Source: Epiperipatus broadwayi (Eukaryota > Onychophora > Udeonychophora > Euonychophora > Peripatidae). Taken from it: 64,000 bases of DNA. The stretch lies in assembly GCA_028023455.1 (NCBI GenBank), contig JAQFVV010013329.1, positions 27,960 to 91,959 on the forward strand. The letters run 5' to 3'. Shown here piece by piece: positions 1-13,506 of the stretch. Position 1 is the first letter of the stretch. Every line of letters starts with the position of its first letter. A model generated the notes under the pieces. It did not search any database, was not told where the DNA came from, and worked only from the letters and a program-made list of their open reading frames with translations. The translations under genes and the position numbers were made by a program.

Positions 1-2797
1 ATTTTACCCAGATGTATTCTAAAGCTTTCATCAAAATGCCCAACTTTTTAAATTTATTTTATCAGGAGAGCTAATAAAATTATTTACAAATTAATGATGA
101 TTAAAAAAAAATCTTTTAAATCCTTTTTTTTTATTGTCCATTGTTTTAATCTTAATAAACCATATTTTTATTTTTTTTGTATGTTAAACATTGTTAAATA
201 CATAAAACTAATATCTACCTAATGCTATATTAGTAATAGTAAATAAATTAGAAAGTCATATAACATTAAATACTAACAAAATAAATTTATATTTCTCATG
301 TTCACGGTTTAGGTTGTTATAAATGGGTGCTTTTCAAAATGAATTATGGGAAAGTTACTTATGTGTATGTGTCTGTGTTGGTATTTGATGTCTTGTTGAT
401 TTTCACATAATATCTATTTGCTCATACATGAAACCATGGTCATGAAATAATTTTGGTAGATATTTATTTTGATAACATTTACTATTATTTGATTTTCTAT
501 TTATTTATATATGCTTTTATTTCTATCTATATTTTTATGAAAATTATCAGTTCTACTGTCAATATTATTCTCTTGTTTTTTTCTCTGTTAAATTCTTAAT
601 AAAGTTTACTTGTTCTATTTATTGACAAAATCAAGAGCGCGCACTCACACATCTTTTATATTACAATATAAATTACATCAGAAAGAAATATAACCAATAA
701 ACTTTTATTTTAAGATAAGTTTTATTTTTGTTCTTTTTAAAACAAAACAAATGTTTACATAGTTTAGAAAAAATAAACAAATTAAAATTAACAATGAGTC
801 TTGTTTTATGACAGAAGGTTAACATAATAATACATCAGGGTGGAGAGTGAGGAATAATATATATATATATATATTTGGTAAAACTTTTTCAATATGAATT
901 GTAAAAATGGGAATAAATATATAATCTAAATGAATACAAGATTAAATAATAATTACTTTAATTCATTTAGAGAAAACATTATTAAATGAGCATGATCTTT
1001 TAATTACAAAATTACTTATCAAATGATTTAAATGTTATTTTGAAGACTTTCCACATCAATGCACGACATTAAAAATATCAGTTGCATGTTCCTCTGTATT
1101 TTATTGTTTTCAGTCATATTCTGCATTTCAATGTCATTAATACTCATGTTCTTTCTATACTAATTTATCAACATTAAACAAAAATCGAAACAAAATATGT
1201 TTTTAGCAATAATTGTCACTTGTCAATCAATTTTGTTCATTGTAACTCCAGAAAAAAAGAAAAGGTTACATTCAATATCTGATATGTAGTTGAATGTCTG
1301 TAGAAATAAAAATGATTGGAGTTAAAAGCGTTGTGCTTATAAGTGATATATGGAAATATGATTAAGAAATTACATAAAAATATTGAAACATTTAATGCAT
1401 AGAAATAAAAGATAAGATATATTCAACACTATCTACTTTATATTGTTTAAGTTATAGAGAGAGTAAAAAAAAAATAATGTATATGGTTTTTGTTTGTCTT
1501 AGAATGTCAAAAATATATGTTAAATTTAATTTATCTAAAAAAATCTCATAAGATTTTGATATGATTACAAAGGCAAGTTTGTATTATAAAAGAAACCACC
1601 CATAGAAATTTATAGATTTAAATAAAAATACAAATTATAAATATTTTATAATATTCATGATAGTTTGCTAAAATTGTCTCATAGTTGGTAATTGTTATTG
1701 TGTTAAAAATATATAATATTGATGATTGATTCATCATGACTACATGAACAAAAGTGTCACCCATACAACAAAGACTCATCATAAGTTTATAAACCCATAT
1801 AATTTATAAAAAGAGTTGTTTTCAGAAAGAAACTTATTAATGTAGTTTCACTTGCTCAGACAACACACCAAGATAATCATATTAGAAAAAAATAAGCAAA
1901 TGCATATTGTAACTGAAATAGATAAGTTTATCTAAAACTAAATACTTATTACATATACATTGTGATGCAAAAAATATATTAAACTAATATTATAACTTTA
2001 CTATTATCTCTGAAAAAGGTAAGAATAGATAATTAGTACAAGTGACGTTTGTCTAATAACAAATTAAAATATTTTTCAAAAATATTTATTATTAGAGCTA
2101 TTACTGTATTGATTATATTTTATTAAAATTAACTACATAATATCGTTTATTATATTATTTGTCAATATTCTTAAAAATAAAGGAAATATTCGATATTTTT
2201 AAATATTTTTTGTACTAGCATAAATATTTCTTTTTAGTGATCAAAGATATTAAATATGATATAATTTAGAACAAAACGGTTCAAATAAAATACAATTTCA
2301 ATTCAACTTAATTTAGAATGACAATACAGTTAGTAAGCTTGGATTTATAAATCAAATAAATAAAATAATGTGAACAATATTTACTAGTTTCACTTTGTAA
2401 TAGTCAAAATAATGTTTTGAAAGTAGATTTTTTTTCAATCATTTGCATTACATATTTATAAATTTGAAGTTAATGAAATTCTATGGGATATACTGAAGTT
2501 ATTACTTTATTATATAATTCTGACAAAATCACTTTAACCATATCATGGCTGAATCGTGTTTGTATTACAATTCTCTTTGTAAGTGCATTATAGATATCAA
2601 AAATTATCAATATTCTTAAAATAGTATGGTGCTATAAATAGTAAGTTTGAATATACATGAATATAAGATAGTTCTATAATAAATAAAGTTTTTCTATGGA
2701 AAATAATTACCACACAACACTTACATAATCATTGCATTATCCCTTCTAGTAAAATTTACAAAAAAAAATAGCATGGATTAAACTTAAATTATTTATT
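1..2797. other. AT-rich non-coding stretch, nothing recognised
   Basis: No reading frame of credible protein composition, RNA gene or recognisable repeat was found on either strand. It holds homopolymer runs and a short (TA)n run near 858-873. Composition matches the background of the window. Confidence 0.6.

Positions 2798-2832
<35 letters not shown>
2798..2832. repeat. (CA)n followed by (TA)n microsatellite
   Basis: About ten CA units run straight into a short TA tract. The TA part directly abuts the left terminal repeat of the Penelope-like element, so it marks that insertion's left edge. Confidence 0.9.
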
Positions 2833-2970
2833 CAAAATACAGCACAATTTATATAAATTATATTCTTTTAGAAGTACTTTCGACTATACACTTTGTAGTC
2901 TTTATCAACTATATAACATTGAATAATCAAAACGAGACAACCTTTAACAATACCCATAGTTCAATTCAGA
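2833..2970 (-). repeat. Penelope-like element 3' terminal repeat (left arm of inverted pair)
   Basis: This segment is an almost exact reverse complement of 3521-3658. On the minus strand it lies directly downstream of the GIY-YIG reading frame, whose stop is at about 2966, as expected for the 3' terminal repeat (pLTR) of a Penelope-like element. It contains a hammerhead-like motif. Its outer end meets a TA microsatellite. Differences from the partner arm are a few scattered substitutions, so the two copies are recent or have been homogenised. Confidence 0.75.
2857..2918 (-). ncRNA. Hammerhead-ribozyme-like motif in PLE terminal repeat (sense copy)
   Basis: Read on the minus strand: a TTATAT strand, then the core TTGATAA, a stem-loop GACTA...TAGTC, then GAAA followed by the self-complementary AGTACT, then ATATAA, which can pair with TTATAT as stem I. 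This order (stem I, CUGAUGA-like core, stem II, GAAA, very short stem III, cleavage site) is that of a type I hammerhead. Known biology: Penelope-like elements carry hammerheads with tiny stem III in their terminal repeats. Oddities: the core has U3/A8 in place of C3/G8, which keeps pairing, and one extra A precedes stem II, so self-cleavage activity is uncertain. Confidence 0.5.
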
Positions 2971-3520
2971 TTTCCCACAATTCTGTTATCTTAACATTTG
3001 ATGACTGGCAATTCATCAACATTTGATGATTTCTTGAAATCAACATAGCCTCTTTTATTTTACATTTATTATGACAACGTTTAATTTGAATAATTTTCAT
3101 ATTTTTATAATCAAATTTAAATCTATATTGACAAGATTTATTATGATCAAATATAACAGATGATGAAGGTTTATTTACATCTGTTCCAGATTGATTCTCT
3201 TTTTGAATTCTATTATATAAAAGCATATGCTCTTTTATTCTCTTCTCAAATGTACACTTAGATTCACCAATGTATTGTACACCACATCCACATATCAATC
3301 TATATATAATAGAATTTTGATTAAATTTTGAATTTTAAAAATATTAAGTAATCTATTTATGTTATTTGTAGAGAAAAAGCAATATGACACAAACCATTAT
3401 AAATTTTCCTAATAAACTTGACCTGCTCATCTGATATAAATGGCATTGAAATCCATTTCATTTTGATATTTTTATTTTTAATTTTATTATAGTGTTGATT
3501 TCTTTTAAATCCTTTAATAA
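2966..3520 (-). pseudogene. Penelope-like retroelement, linker plus GIY-YIG endonuclease, 5'-truncated and frameshifted
   Basis: The downstream part (3298-2966) encodes CGVQYIGESKCTFEKRIKEH, with the GIY-YIG signature Y-I-G-E-S followed by the R..EH helix, then a conserved Asp/His-Lys-Ser-Cys segment (FDHNKSCQYRFKF), as in Penelope-like endonucleases. Upstream, in a different frame (3520-3357), is a basic linker ending in a MPFISDEQVKFIRKIYN segment, resembling the stretch between reverse transcriptase and endonuclease in this family. The frames are separated near 3300-3357, so this copy is broken. No reverse transcriptase domain remains: the 5' side is cut off and joined to an inverted terminal repeat. 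GIY-YIG cleaves target DNA for retrotransposition. The family assignment is firm; subfamily is not assigned. Confidence 0.8.
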
Positions 3521-3658
3521 TCTGAATTGAACTATGGGTATTGTTAAAGGTTGTCTCGTTTTTATTATTCAATGTTATATAGTTGATAAAGACTACAAAG
3601 TGTATAGTCGAAAGTACTTCTAAAAGAATATAATTTATATAAATTGTACTGTATTGTG
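3521..3658 (+). repeat. Penelope-like terminal repeat, inverted second copy
   Basis: Reverse complement of 2833-2970. It caps the truncated 5' side of the PLE in opposite orientation, an arrangement known for Penelope elements. Its outer edge meets a 95-bp (TA)n tract. Confidence 0.75.
3574..3635 (+). ncRNA. Hammerhead-ribozyme-like motif, inverted copy
   Basis: Same motif order as the minus-strand copy at 2857-2918: TTATAT, TTGATAA, stem-loop GACTA/TAGTC, GAAA, AGTACT, ATATAA. It is antisense to the endonuclease remnant. Confidence 0.5.

Positions 3659-3753
<95 letters not shown>
3659..3753. repeat. (TA)n microsatellite, about 95 bp
   Basis: Uninterrupted TA repeat between the PLE terminal repeat on the left and a dispersed repeat starting GTGACCTTCTG on the right. 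The poly(Ile-Tyr) reading frames through it are artefacts. Confidence 0.95.
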
Positions 3754-3757
<4 letters not shown>

Positions 3758-4260
3758 CCTTCTGAATGGACACAAGAAATTAAACTGTGTTGCATCAGTA
3801 GTGAATAACTGCATTGTACTAAAAACAAATGAAATAGCCTTAAAATTTTAAAATTATTCTATCAATGGTCCAAAAACTCATATGTGGGCCAACTGTGCAT
3901 TTTGGTTAGCAATTTTTAGGCATTTATTGTTAGTATTATATTTGATAAAGTGTTTAATGCAAGGAAGGGGGGGTGAATTATTACCGAAAGAGTTGTTGTG
4001 ATAGTTAGATTTATGCAAAGTTGCTTTATTTGTTTATAAGATATTGTTGGTGTTGGTTTGAATGGTTTTCTGATTTATTATTCACTGACACCCATCCCTT
4101 TTACTAATATTATAATCAGTAAAATATGTTTAGCCCATAGCCATATCAATTACATTTAGTCAGGTTAGTTTAATATTTATGTGGCAGTACATGTGCAAGC
4201 AGGTGTGTCTGTATCATTTTCCATTTCATTTCCATATTTTAATTACAATAAAACATTACA
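3754..4260 (+). repeat. Dispersed repeat, copy 1 (partner at 36451)
   Basis: Starts immediately after (TA)n with GTGACCTTCTG, as does the copy at 36451. Further shared blocks in the same order: a G7 run followed by a pyrimidine/TTTATTTGTTTA stretch, a TTTGAATG segment, and AAATATGTTTA. The copies are well diverged, so this is an old family. I see no protein domain and cannot assign a class. The right boundary is approximate. Confidence 0.5.
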
Positions 4261-5966
4261 CTTACAATAAAACATTTAAATTATAATAAATATCTTTAAT
4301 AATTTTTTAAGCATATATATATTTTTAGTCATTAATAAATATCTGGATTAATGAATTATTTAACAAATTTAAATGATATTATCAACCATTTTATTTAATA
4401 GTTAATTGATATTCATTTGTTTGAAAGTTATAAAAAGTTCTTTTTTATTATTATTTGATTTGACTTAATTGTGAAGGTCAATTTTTTTTTTCAAGAAAAG
4501 ATTTCTTTAATATTAATTACCTGATTAAGTGCAAAAAGGTGGGAGTTGGTCTTTGAATAATCAGATGACCTTTTTGATTGGTGGGGGAGATATTTTTTAA
4601 CTGATAGCTGGTAATAAAAAAAAGAGATTACCCTTTGTAATTCCAACAAGTGTACTTTTCATTTCTGCTTCTATCTGTTGTATCTCCTCCCGAAATGGTG
4701 TAAAGTGAAACTCTAAAACAGCCTTTTCATAAAGCTTGTTATAGGAACTTCAGACATTTAAACTTTATAGGAGAATATCTGGATAAAATATAAAGAAGGA
4801 ATCAATCTCATTTCTTTTGTCTAATTAAAACATTTAAATTAACACTTTCATTTTGTTTTAAAGATGTCCTTATGTACTGTTAAACTTATGTTATTTCATT
4901 TACTCCTATTTATCTCTGTTAAGAATAATACTAAAATGCATGAACTTTATAATTGCTTAACTACAATGTGTGAACTCTATAACATTTTGTGGAAACACAG
5001 GCAGACTTTTTAACATAATTTACCTTGACAAGCTCTCTGTTTAACTTATATTTTACGTATACAAAGGTTAAGTTGAAATTAAAAGAATGTGCATATTTAT
5101 TATGCTATATTTAAAATTACTTCAGAATGCTAACCTTATTTTTTATTTATGCTATAAATAATATGGGTTTTATTAAAAGAAGATAAATATATGACTTACC
5201 CAAAATATTTGATTGCTATTATCTACAAAATATATGCCTAGATCGAATTGAAGGTCTATAATATTATATATTTTTTGTGTTCTTTTTTATACATGGATAT
5301 TGGAAAATATAATATTACTGTTAAAGATATACAAATTTCATGTGGACAATTATTAACAACTTAGTAAAATTAATAATGTAGCTGTTGACTAATAAATTAT
5401 GGAAGCGAGTAGTTTTTCCTGCAGGAAAATATATTAAACATGTTGTTGGTTTAAACAAGTGGAATTGCTTAAAAATGAATGAAAGAGTAAAACCAATTAA
5501 TAGTTGAAACTGTCTTTTAATATCCCCAATTGCCGAAAATATCCGTTGTTACATGTGTTATATAAGTGAACTCTATTATCTTTAGTTAAGAACGTTGGAG
5601 CTCACTAAGTTAAGTTTATATTATAAATGTTTGTCCTAGGAATTTTTTTTTAATGTTTCATGTCTTTACTAACATGCACTCATTTGGAATATTCTTCATT
5701 ATCCAGCAGACCTCGAAAAAGAGACTTTGTAAATGAACATTTTTTAAGTTTAAAAAGAAGTATAACATTTTTACTTTCTGTTATTATTTGCTGTTACTGA
5801 TACATAGTTATAAAATAGACAGCTAGATAGATGTATTTAATATTATATGCATATTTATTTAATTTGCAAACTTCTAGAACTTCTTGGAATAGCATATCCA
5901 CAAATGGTGGATAGGCTGGTAAAATTAATATTGTTTGAATATAATTTTATTTTATTTGAAAGTGAA

Positions 5967-5967
<1 letters not shown>
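4261..5967. other. AT-rich non-coding stretch, nothing recognised
   Basis: No supported gene or repeat. Short reading frames have low-complexity or hydrophobic AT-driven composition. Confidence 0.55.
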
Positions 5968-6011
<44 letters not shown>

Positions 6012-6093
6012 GTTATATTGTTAAAGATAATGATTTAATCTTATATATTTCTCTTTGGTCTCGAAGTGAGAATTAATTTCAAGAGTAGCTAGA

Positions 6094-6167
<74 letters not shown>
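5968..6167. repeat. Two (TA)n tracts
   Basis: TA runs at about 5968-6008 and 6094-6166, separated by roughly 85 bp of unique sequence. Confidence 0.9.
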
Positions 6168-6170
<3 letters not shown>

Positions 6171-6289
6171 TTGTGTTAGAGGTAATAAAACAACATTTAT
6201 TATATTATTGGTATTTAAAGTATAAAACCACCCACAGTTTATTATAAGCTAAAAATGTTGGTACTCATAGCTAAAGACACCGTTTTATG

Positions 6290-6430
6290 GCACATTTTTT
6301 GCACTAAAACACATAAAAATACTGTTTCTGCAGCCAACACGTTCGAACCCGCATTTTCTATAAAACAACTTTTTTGTTGTGCTACAGAATGCAGGCCGCT
6401 ATGTCACGTCACAGTATAGCATGTATGTTG
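6290..6430 (-). repeat. tRNA-like SINE fragment
   Basis: The minus strand carries a polymerase III B-box-like GCGGGTTCGAAC (complement of 6339-6352) with a paired stem-loop (complementary AACAAC/GTTGTT) and an upstream segment rich in tRNA-like GTGACGTGACATAGCGG. G+C is clearly above background. It is too divergent to fold as a working tRNA. A SINE head is most likely; the boundaries are approximate. Confidence 0.4.
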
Positions 6431-6918
6431 CATCACAGCAAATACATTTTCTGAATTCACACTGTTTACAAAATATTTATGGCTTGATGAGAGAGTTTGT
6501 ATTTGAATTTAATGGAAATGTTGTTTTCATTGGATTTTTTTTATTATTTTAAAGTATTGAAATGTTCAGATTTTTTAAAGTAATAATTCTAAGACTTTTT
6601 GCAACATACTGTATTGAAGTTTTAATTGGGAAAATGTTAAATATCTATGTTTTTAGTGAGTTGCAATTAGGTATTGAATCAAGTAACGTACTGTTCGTAA
6701 CATTCCATGAGACAAAGAAATAAAAAAGAGTGGTACCAAAAAAATATCCAGTAAGAAAAGTACAAATATACACAATTTTTTTGTAAATTTCACAATAAGC
6801 AAATATTATAAACATGTTTAATACATAAAAAAGACATTATATGTGTTTGTTGTTGTTTAAAAAAGTTTGAGTTTTTTTATTTTGTCCGAGTACGGTTACA
6901 ATTTTGAATTTTTTTTTT
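6431..6918. other. AT-rich non-coding stretch, nothing recognised
   Basis: No credible gene or repeat seen. Confidence 0.55.
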
Positions 6919-7006
6919 TAACACTAACCCTAACCCTAAAACTAACACTAAACCTAACCCTAAAACTAACTTTAAACCTAACCCTAAAACTAAACCTAAC
7001 CATAAC
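6919..7006. repeat. Degenerate telomere-like (CCCTAA)n tract
   Basis: About 88 bp built of CCCTAA units mixed with AAACTAA/AAACCTAA variants (CTAACCCTAACCCTAAAACT and similar). This is the complement of the TTAGGG animal telomere repeat. It is internal, so it is an interstitial telomere-like sequence. Confidence 0.7.
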
Positions 7007-7160
7007 AATGTTTACTTTTTATTGTCATTCTATTTGAAATAAAAAATAGCCGTAATATCTCTTTGTCTGGCAAAAAAAAAGTAAAACAAAGACTAAAAAA
7101 ATAGACTAAGAAATTTAACTTTTTATTACGATTATTATTTTTAGTTAAACAACAACAACA

Positions 7161-7300
7161 AAAAAAGTTGTAACACAAGTAAAAAAATATCCAATAGAAA
7201 ATTGATAAAAAAAGCTGTAACACAAGTAAAAAAATATCCGATAGAAAATTGATAAAAAAAAGCTGTAACACAATTAAAAAAATATACGATAGAAAAACAC
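7161..7300. repeat. 47-bp tandem repeat, about 2.8 copies
   Basis: Units begin with G[T/C]TGTAACACAA and include AAAAAAATATCC(A/G)ATAGAAAATTGAT; unit starts are at about 7167, 7214 and 7262. The hydrophobic minus-strand reading frame (6996-7271) across it is a by-product of the repeat. Confidence 0.8.
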
Positions 7301-7738
7301 AAATGAAATTGTAATTTGTTGATTTTATTTTACATTTATTATTATCATTTAAATTGTATATGTTAATAAAAATAATATTTATGAAAGAAGATTTTGCTTT
7401 GTTTTTATTTTCGCATTACAAAAAAGCACAGCAAAATTATTATAATCAAGGGCTCAGGAATGGTCATATTTTATAGTTGTAGCATAAAAATGGCACCATC
7501 CAATGACATCTTTATCTATAAGACAAGCACAAAAGTTTTATTCTCAGTTCATCCTTTACAATTATAATATTGGCATATTAAATGATTTAGAATTGTTTTC
7601 ACCCTCTTATTTGCACATATGTGTGTTTGTTTTATGCAATATTTCATTTAATTAATAAATATTCGTTTTTATGATTGCTTTTATCTATAGATTTCGGATA
7701 TTGCTGTATTCCAAAAGAATTAAGGAAGCTAGTAATTG

Positions 7739-7741
<3 letters not shown>
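7301..7741. other. AT-rich non-coding stretch, nothing recognised
   Basis: No supported feature on either strand. Confidence 0.55.
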
Positions 7742-7829
<88 letters not shown>

Positions 7830-7932
7830 TTATCTGCCAATGTATAATATGGAAATGTATAGAATAGCTATGAGAAAGGAAATTATTTTGATAAGTTCTA
7901 TGCTTGTTCAGGTAGATAATTTTCTCCCTTAG

Positions 7933-8018
<86 letters not shown>
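7742..8018. repeat. (TA)n-(TG)n and second (TA)n tract
   Basis: TA run 7742-7813 passing into TG units to about 7829, then about 100 bp of unique sequence, then another TA run 7934-8018. Confidence 0.9.
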
Positions 8019-8020
<2 letters not shown>

Positions 8021-9744
8021 CCATGGGTAGAGTAAAGTTTAGATTGCGCACACCAATAGTATATTTCAGAGTTTTGGTAGTTTAATGTTAGATTTATTAG
8101 CTAAAAAGCATATTCACTCCACCTGTGTTTAGATTCTCTTGAGTATTTATTTTGTATTTTCATAGGAACATAGCTTTATGGAATTTAGTTGGTGGTTAGA
8201 TAAACAGTTAGATCAGGTACTTTGTTGAATATGAAAGTTGATATACTGTGATATGTGTTAGCTGGTTTAAGACGTTGTCCGAAATAAATCACTTGTTTAA
8301 TGGTTCTTAAATAAATTGATAATATGTAAAAATATTGCTTTTCTTTTTTTATTGCATAGGATATAACACACACGTGTAATGTAAATAATATCGCAGATAT
8401 AAAAGTATAATATTGCTAAGTTTATATATTCAAAAATAAACATTATAAAGTATATCCTATTAATTTGCCATAAGTTAGAAGTCATCAAATCATCGGAATG
8501 ATCATTATTTGTTTATATTTTCATTTTTGTGTGTGTATGTTAGTATGCATAAAAAGTGTAAGTATTTTAAATGATTATTTAATTAAGATTATTTAAAGAT
8601 GCTCTCTTAGTAATCAAGTGTATTAATTTGCTGTATTTTAAGAATTGATAGTATACCCTCTCAAAAGTGTATATTGTGCCCAATAATATAATGTATTATT
8701 TATTCAGGGCTGCATTTTGATTAAAAAATATTTAGATAGCCTGGATATTCAAAGTCAGAATATTGAGGTATAATTTGTTTTCTAATTTATGTTTATAAAT
8801 GTGTCAATAATAAATTATGTAATGGGGATGATCCTAAACTTCAATTAATGGATTTGGTTGTAAATTTTAAAATTAAGATAAAAGTCTTATTCTGAACTAA
8901 TTACATTTAACTAAATCTTAAGTATAAATAAAAGTTTTGTTTATTATTCAAAACTGTGTCTCGAGTTGTTCTTATATGCATTCGAATTCTAGTTTCCACA
9001 CCTCCACATTTCATACATCTATTAGGGCTGATAATATTGTTTCCTAGATTCAAACATTACATTAAATATTTTACCACTTGATAAACTTATAAATATGTTG
9101 CCTAGTTAGTGAATTATTTAGTTAGTGATGTGAAATTAAAAGATACCCTATTTCCTTCGTTATTTAATTGCTACCCCAGTAAACATTATTCAATTTATTT
9201 CATAATATCTTATTATAATATAGAGTTATAAATTACTGGATAGAATAGTTCTTTAGTCTAACTGGGTTCTAGATTTCCTGAGATCTGATTTTATATTCCT
9301 AGATCAATATTAATTCAGCTATTTTGATTAGGATATGCTGAACAATAGAGTTATTTAGTGTTATGCTTTTCGATCCTGTCAGAATTGTATTGAGCTATTA
9401 TAGAGTGTAACTGGATAATGGAAGAGCTCAAATTGAAATTATATTTTTTTAGATGGAATAAATAAAACTCTGCTAGCCTGTATCATTTGGTTAATTAATA
9501 AATAAGGTTTATATGTTATTTGATAGCTTATAGTATTTCTTCCTTGTTTATTTATATTCTATATATTATGAACTTTCTGTAACCTCCCACTGAGCGAAGC
9601 TGTAAGATAAACATAAGTCAAAGAGTCTCGGTGTTAATTATGAATCAGATAAAATGATAAATAGTTCTATTCATTAATAGAACTGGCGCCCTGGGCATTT
9701 GCTCATATAATGTACATGAGCGGAGATGTGTGCGGGGGTTACAA
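8019..9744 (+). repeat. Candidate LTR-type repeat block bounded by (TA)n
   Basis: The block lies between two TA tracts. Its right end reads GGGGGTTACAA and runs straight into (TA)n. Sixty bases before that end is TGGCGCCCTGGG (9684-9695), resembling a retroelement primer-binding site (complement of a tRNA 3' end). No coding remnant is visible. A solo LTR with some leader is the best guess; an unrelated repeat is possible. Confidence 0.35.
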
Positions 9745-10035
9745 TATATATATATATATATTATAAAAAGACATTTTATTCTATTAGCATTTCTTCAGTG
9801 ATTAAAGAGTTGATCATAAAATTATAACAATGATATTGTCATATTCTGAAGAATATTTATATAAAAAAAATCAACATTAACAATTAAATTACATAATGAC
9901 AATAAGAATATTAATGAGAAGTGTATATGACAGGTGAATCTATATCTCCAAAACATTTTACAGCAGTGCTGCAAGAAATATTTTGTGTAAGTATAAACAA
10001 ATGCAGGTTATTTAAGTCATTTATATTTTACAGAT
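9745..10035. other. (TA)n followed by short AT-rich stretch
   Basis: TA run 9745-9761, then unique AT-rich sequence up to the RTE remnant. Nothing else seen. Confidence 0.6.
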
Positions 10036-10800
10036 TGATGTAGTTGTTTTTTGCAAATAATGCCTCAATAGTTGAGGACATGTTGCAAGATTTATCAAAT
10101 GAAAATAAGAAAGTAGGATTACGGGTAAATTTTAAAATGACTAAAGTAATGTTCAATAGATTTTATCAAAAGATTAAAATAATGCTTAATTATGATGAAA
10201 TAGAAAAAGTTAACAATGACAAATATCTTGGTCAGATTATTATTACAGATTTACAGATGATATAAATGGATGACATTAATCATAGAATGAAACTAGATTA
10301 GGTTGCTTTTGGGAGAAATAACTTAAAATTAAAATAAAATATGTATGTGTTTAAAAAGAAATGTATTTTCATAAATGTGTTTATCAGTTTTTACTTGTGA
10401 ACCTGAGACTTGGACACTTAATATAATAGCAATACAGAGACTTTGGACCAATAAAAGAGGAATGGAGAAATGCATATTAGTAGTAACAAAAAAGTGATAG
10501 AAAACACAATACATGGGTAAGAGAACAAACAGGTGTTACTTACATCATTGAAATAATTAAAAGACTGAAGTGAATGGCTAAACATATTGCTAGAAAAGAT
10601 GGTAATCATCAATTCAATTCTTAAACTGGATTCTAAAAGATAGTAAAAAATTCAGAAAGAGACCATATGTGATATGCGTAGATGGAATAAGAAAGAGTTC
10701 TGGGGGTAATATGAAAAAGAATGGCTAGAGATGGGAGATAGATTGAAATTGAAGAGACTTTCATGCTTCAGTAGAAAGATTATGGCTGATGATGCTGATA
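10036..10800 (+). pseudogene. RTE-like non-LTR retrotransposon, C-terminal reverse transcriptase remnant
   Basis: The longest open piece (10044-10265) reads FFANNASIVEDMLQDLSN followed by KKVGLRVNFKMTKVMFN and a KYLGQII segment. These match the RT core of RTE/endonuclease-reverse transcriptase LINEs: FADD (here FANN, so the catalytic aspartates are gone), the K..GL..N..KTKVM block and YLG. Further downstream, in shifting frames, are pieces resembling a CEPETWTLN block, IQRL, RGMEKC, IKRLKW, HIARKDG and KRMARD, in the order of the C-terminal part. Several stops and frameshifts make it non-functional. The 5' endonuclease and most of RT are missing, typical 5' truncation. The 3' end is approximate. 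Confidence 0.75.
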
Positions 10801-12189
10801 ATGAATATGCATACAAAAGTTAAAATATACTTTACAAAATATGATTATTTAGAGGCTCTTTTAATGAAAGATTAATTGTTAGTTTCCTTACCTATATATG
10901 TATAGTATCATATTAATAAATTCACATTCATTTTATTTTTGTTTGTTTATTCAATTCTGAACCATTTGATATTCATATACCTCTGGGATTTGCAGAAGGC
11001 AACTGCAATTGGCAGGCAATCTGAAGTGCTGTAGAAGGTTGCAACCTGTAGTATACTGTAGATTGGCTACAAACAATAGTTATTAATACTGTTGAGTGAA
11101 CATGTAAATTAGTAATAGTTTGTTGTGATGATTAGTGTGTTAATATTACATTTAAAAGAACTGTGACATTAGTATATAAATTACATTCTGAAAATGTGGT
11201 TTTACAATAATGTTAATAAATTTGATCAATAACACAAAAAATTGGTGTTTATATTGAATCGATTAAAACATGTTGATCCATCTAACATGAGCTGGAACTC
11301 AAAATGTACTTCAAACAAAGATAATCTTGAGATTTAGGTTAGGGACCAACCTGTATTAGAACCCATTTACAAAGCTCTAGATCAAATACCTAATGAATAT
11401 CATAATAATGATGGCACACAAGAATTTTATTTTAAGTCCAGCTCACTAGCAGAATGGAGAAGGCAATGAGACTTGCATACTATTTATATCGAGACTTAAG
11501 TAAAATAGATATTAGAGAAATTAGGAATCATAGTAAATATTGAAATAATTAACAGGAGGTTTGAATCCTATACATGAAGTTAATAGAAAAACATGCGCAT
11601 GGTTCTACATGTGGAAGTGGAGAAAAAGGTAATTCAAACAACTTAATGTAGACAATAAAAATACTTTAATATTATGATAAATTAACTTTATACATTAGTA
11701 TGTGTGTGAATGAGTAATATACCAAGTGATAGATAATTACATACTTGAATTCATGCTAATGGTTCCCATGTGCTCTATTATTGACAACTAATATATATAA
11801 ATGAATACACATCTTTAGTGGATATGGTATTAAGATGTCAATCATTCATTATAAAGATTACATAATATTGCTATTAATACTTTTATCTACAGATGTAAAA
11901 CATGGCGACCAATATATATTTTAGGGAGCATTCTTGGAATCATTACATATATAATAAAACTATTGTCATGCCTTTGTGGTTTAGAAAATAAAAAAAAATA
12001 CATTTTAAGATACATTTGGTTATGAGACAAAATAGATATAGATAATTCTTTTTAATTAATATGTGAAAGGAAGAAAGCTTTATTTTCCCAAGGCAAATAC
12101 TCTCAAAATACAGAAATAACAAATTATGATGGTAGGATTATATAACAAGGCTAATATAATATTATTAATTAATGAAGCTAGTAATATTT

Positions 12190-12190
<1 letters not shown>
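10801..12190. other. AT-rich non-coding stretch, nothing recognised
   Basis: A slightly more G+C-rich patch near 10990-11060 and 11330-11630 may be old repeat sequence, but no domain or repeat partner was found within the window. Confidence 0.5.
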
Positions 12191-12197
<7 letters not shown>

Positions 12198-12230
<33 letters not shown>

Positions 12231-12296
12231 TTTTATATTTTTTTTTTTTTTTTTTATATATATATATATATAATTATATATATATATATATACATA
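12198..12296. repeat. Poly(T) and (TA)n low-complexity tract
   Basis: Two long T runs followed by TA repeats with an internal TAATTA break. Poly-Phe and Ile-Tyr reading frames here are spurious. Confidence 0.9.

Positions 12297-13506
<1,210 letters not shown>

Noticed and set aside
3357-3851. Open frames rich in alternating Ile-Tyr across (TA)n (also at 5847, 7675, 12565, 61631)
   Set aside because: They are translations of TA microsatellites. Only the PLE linker part of the minus-strand frame (below 3520) has real coding content.
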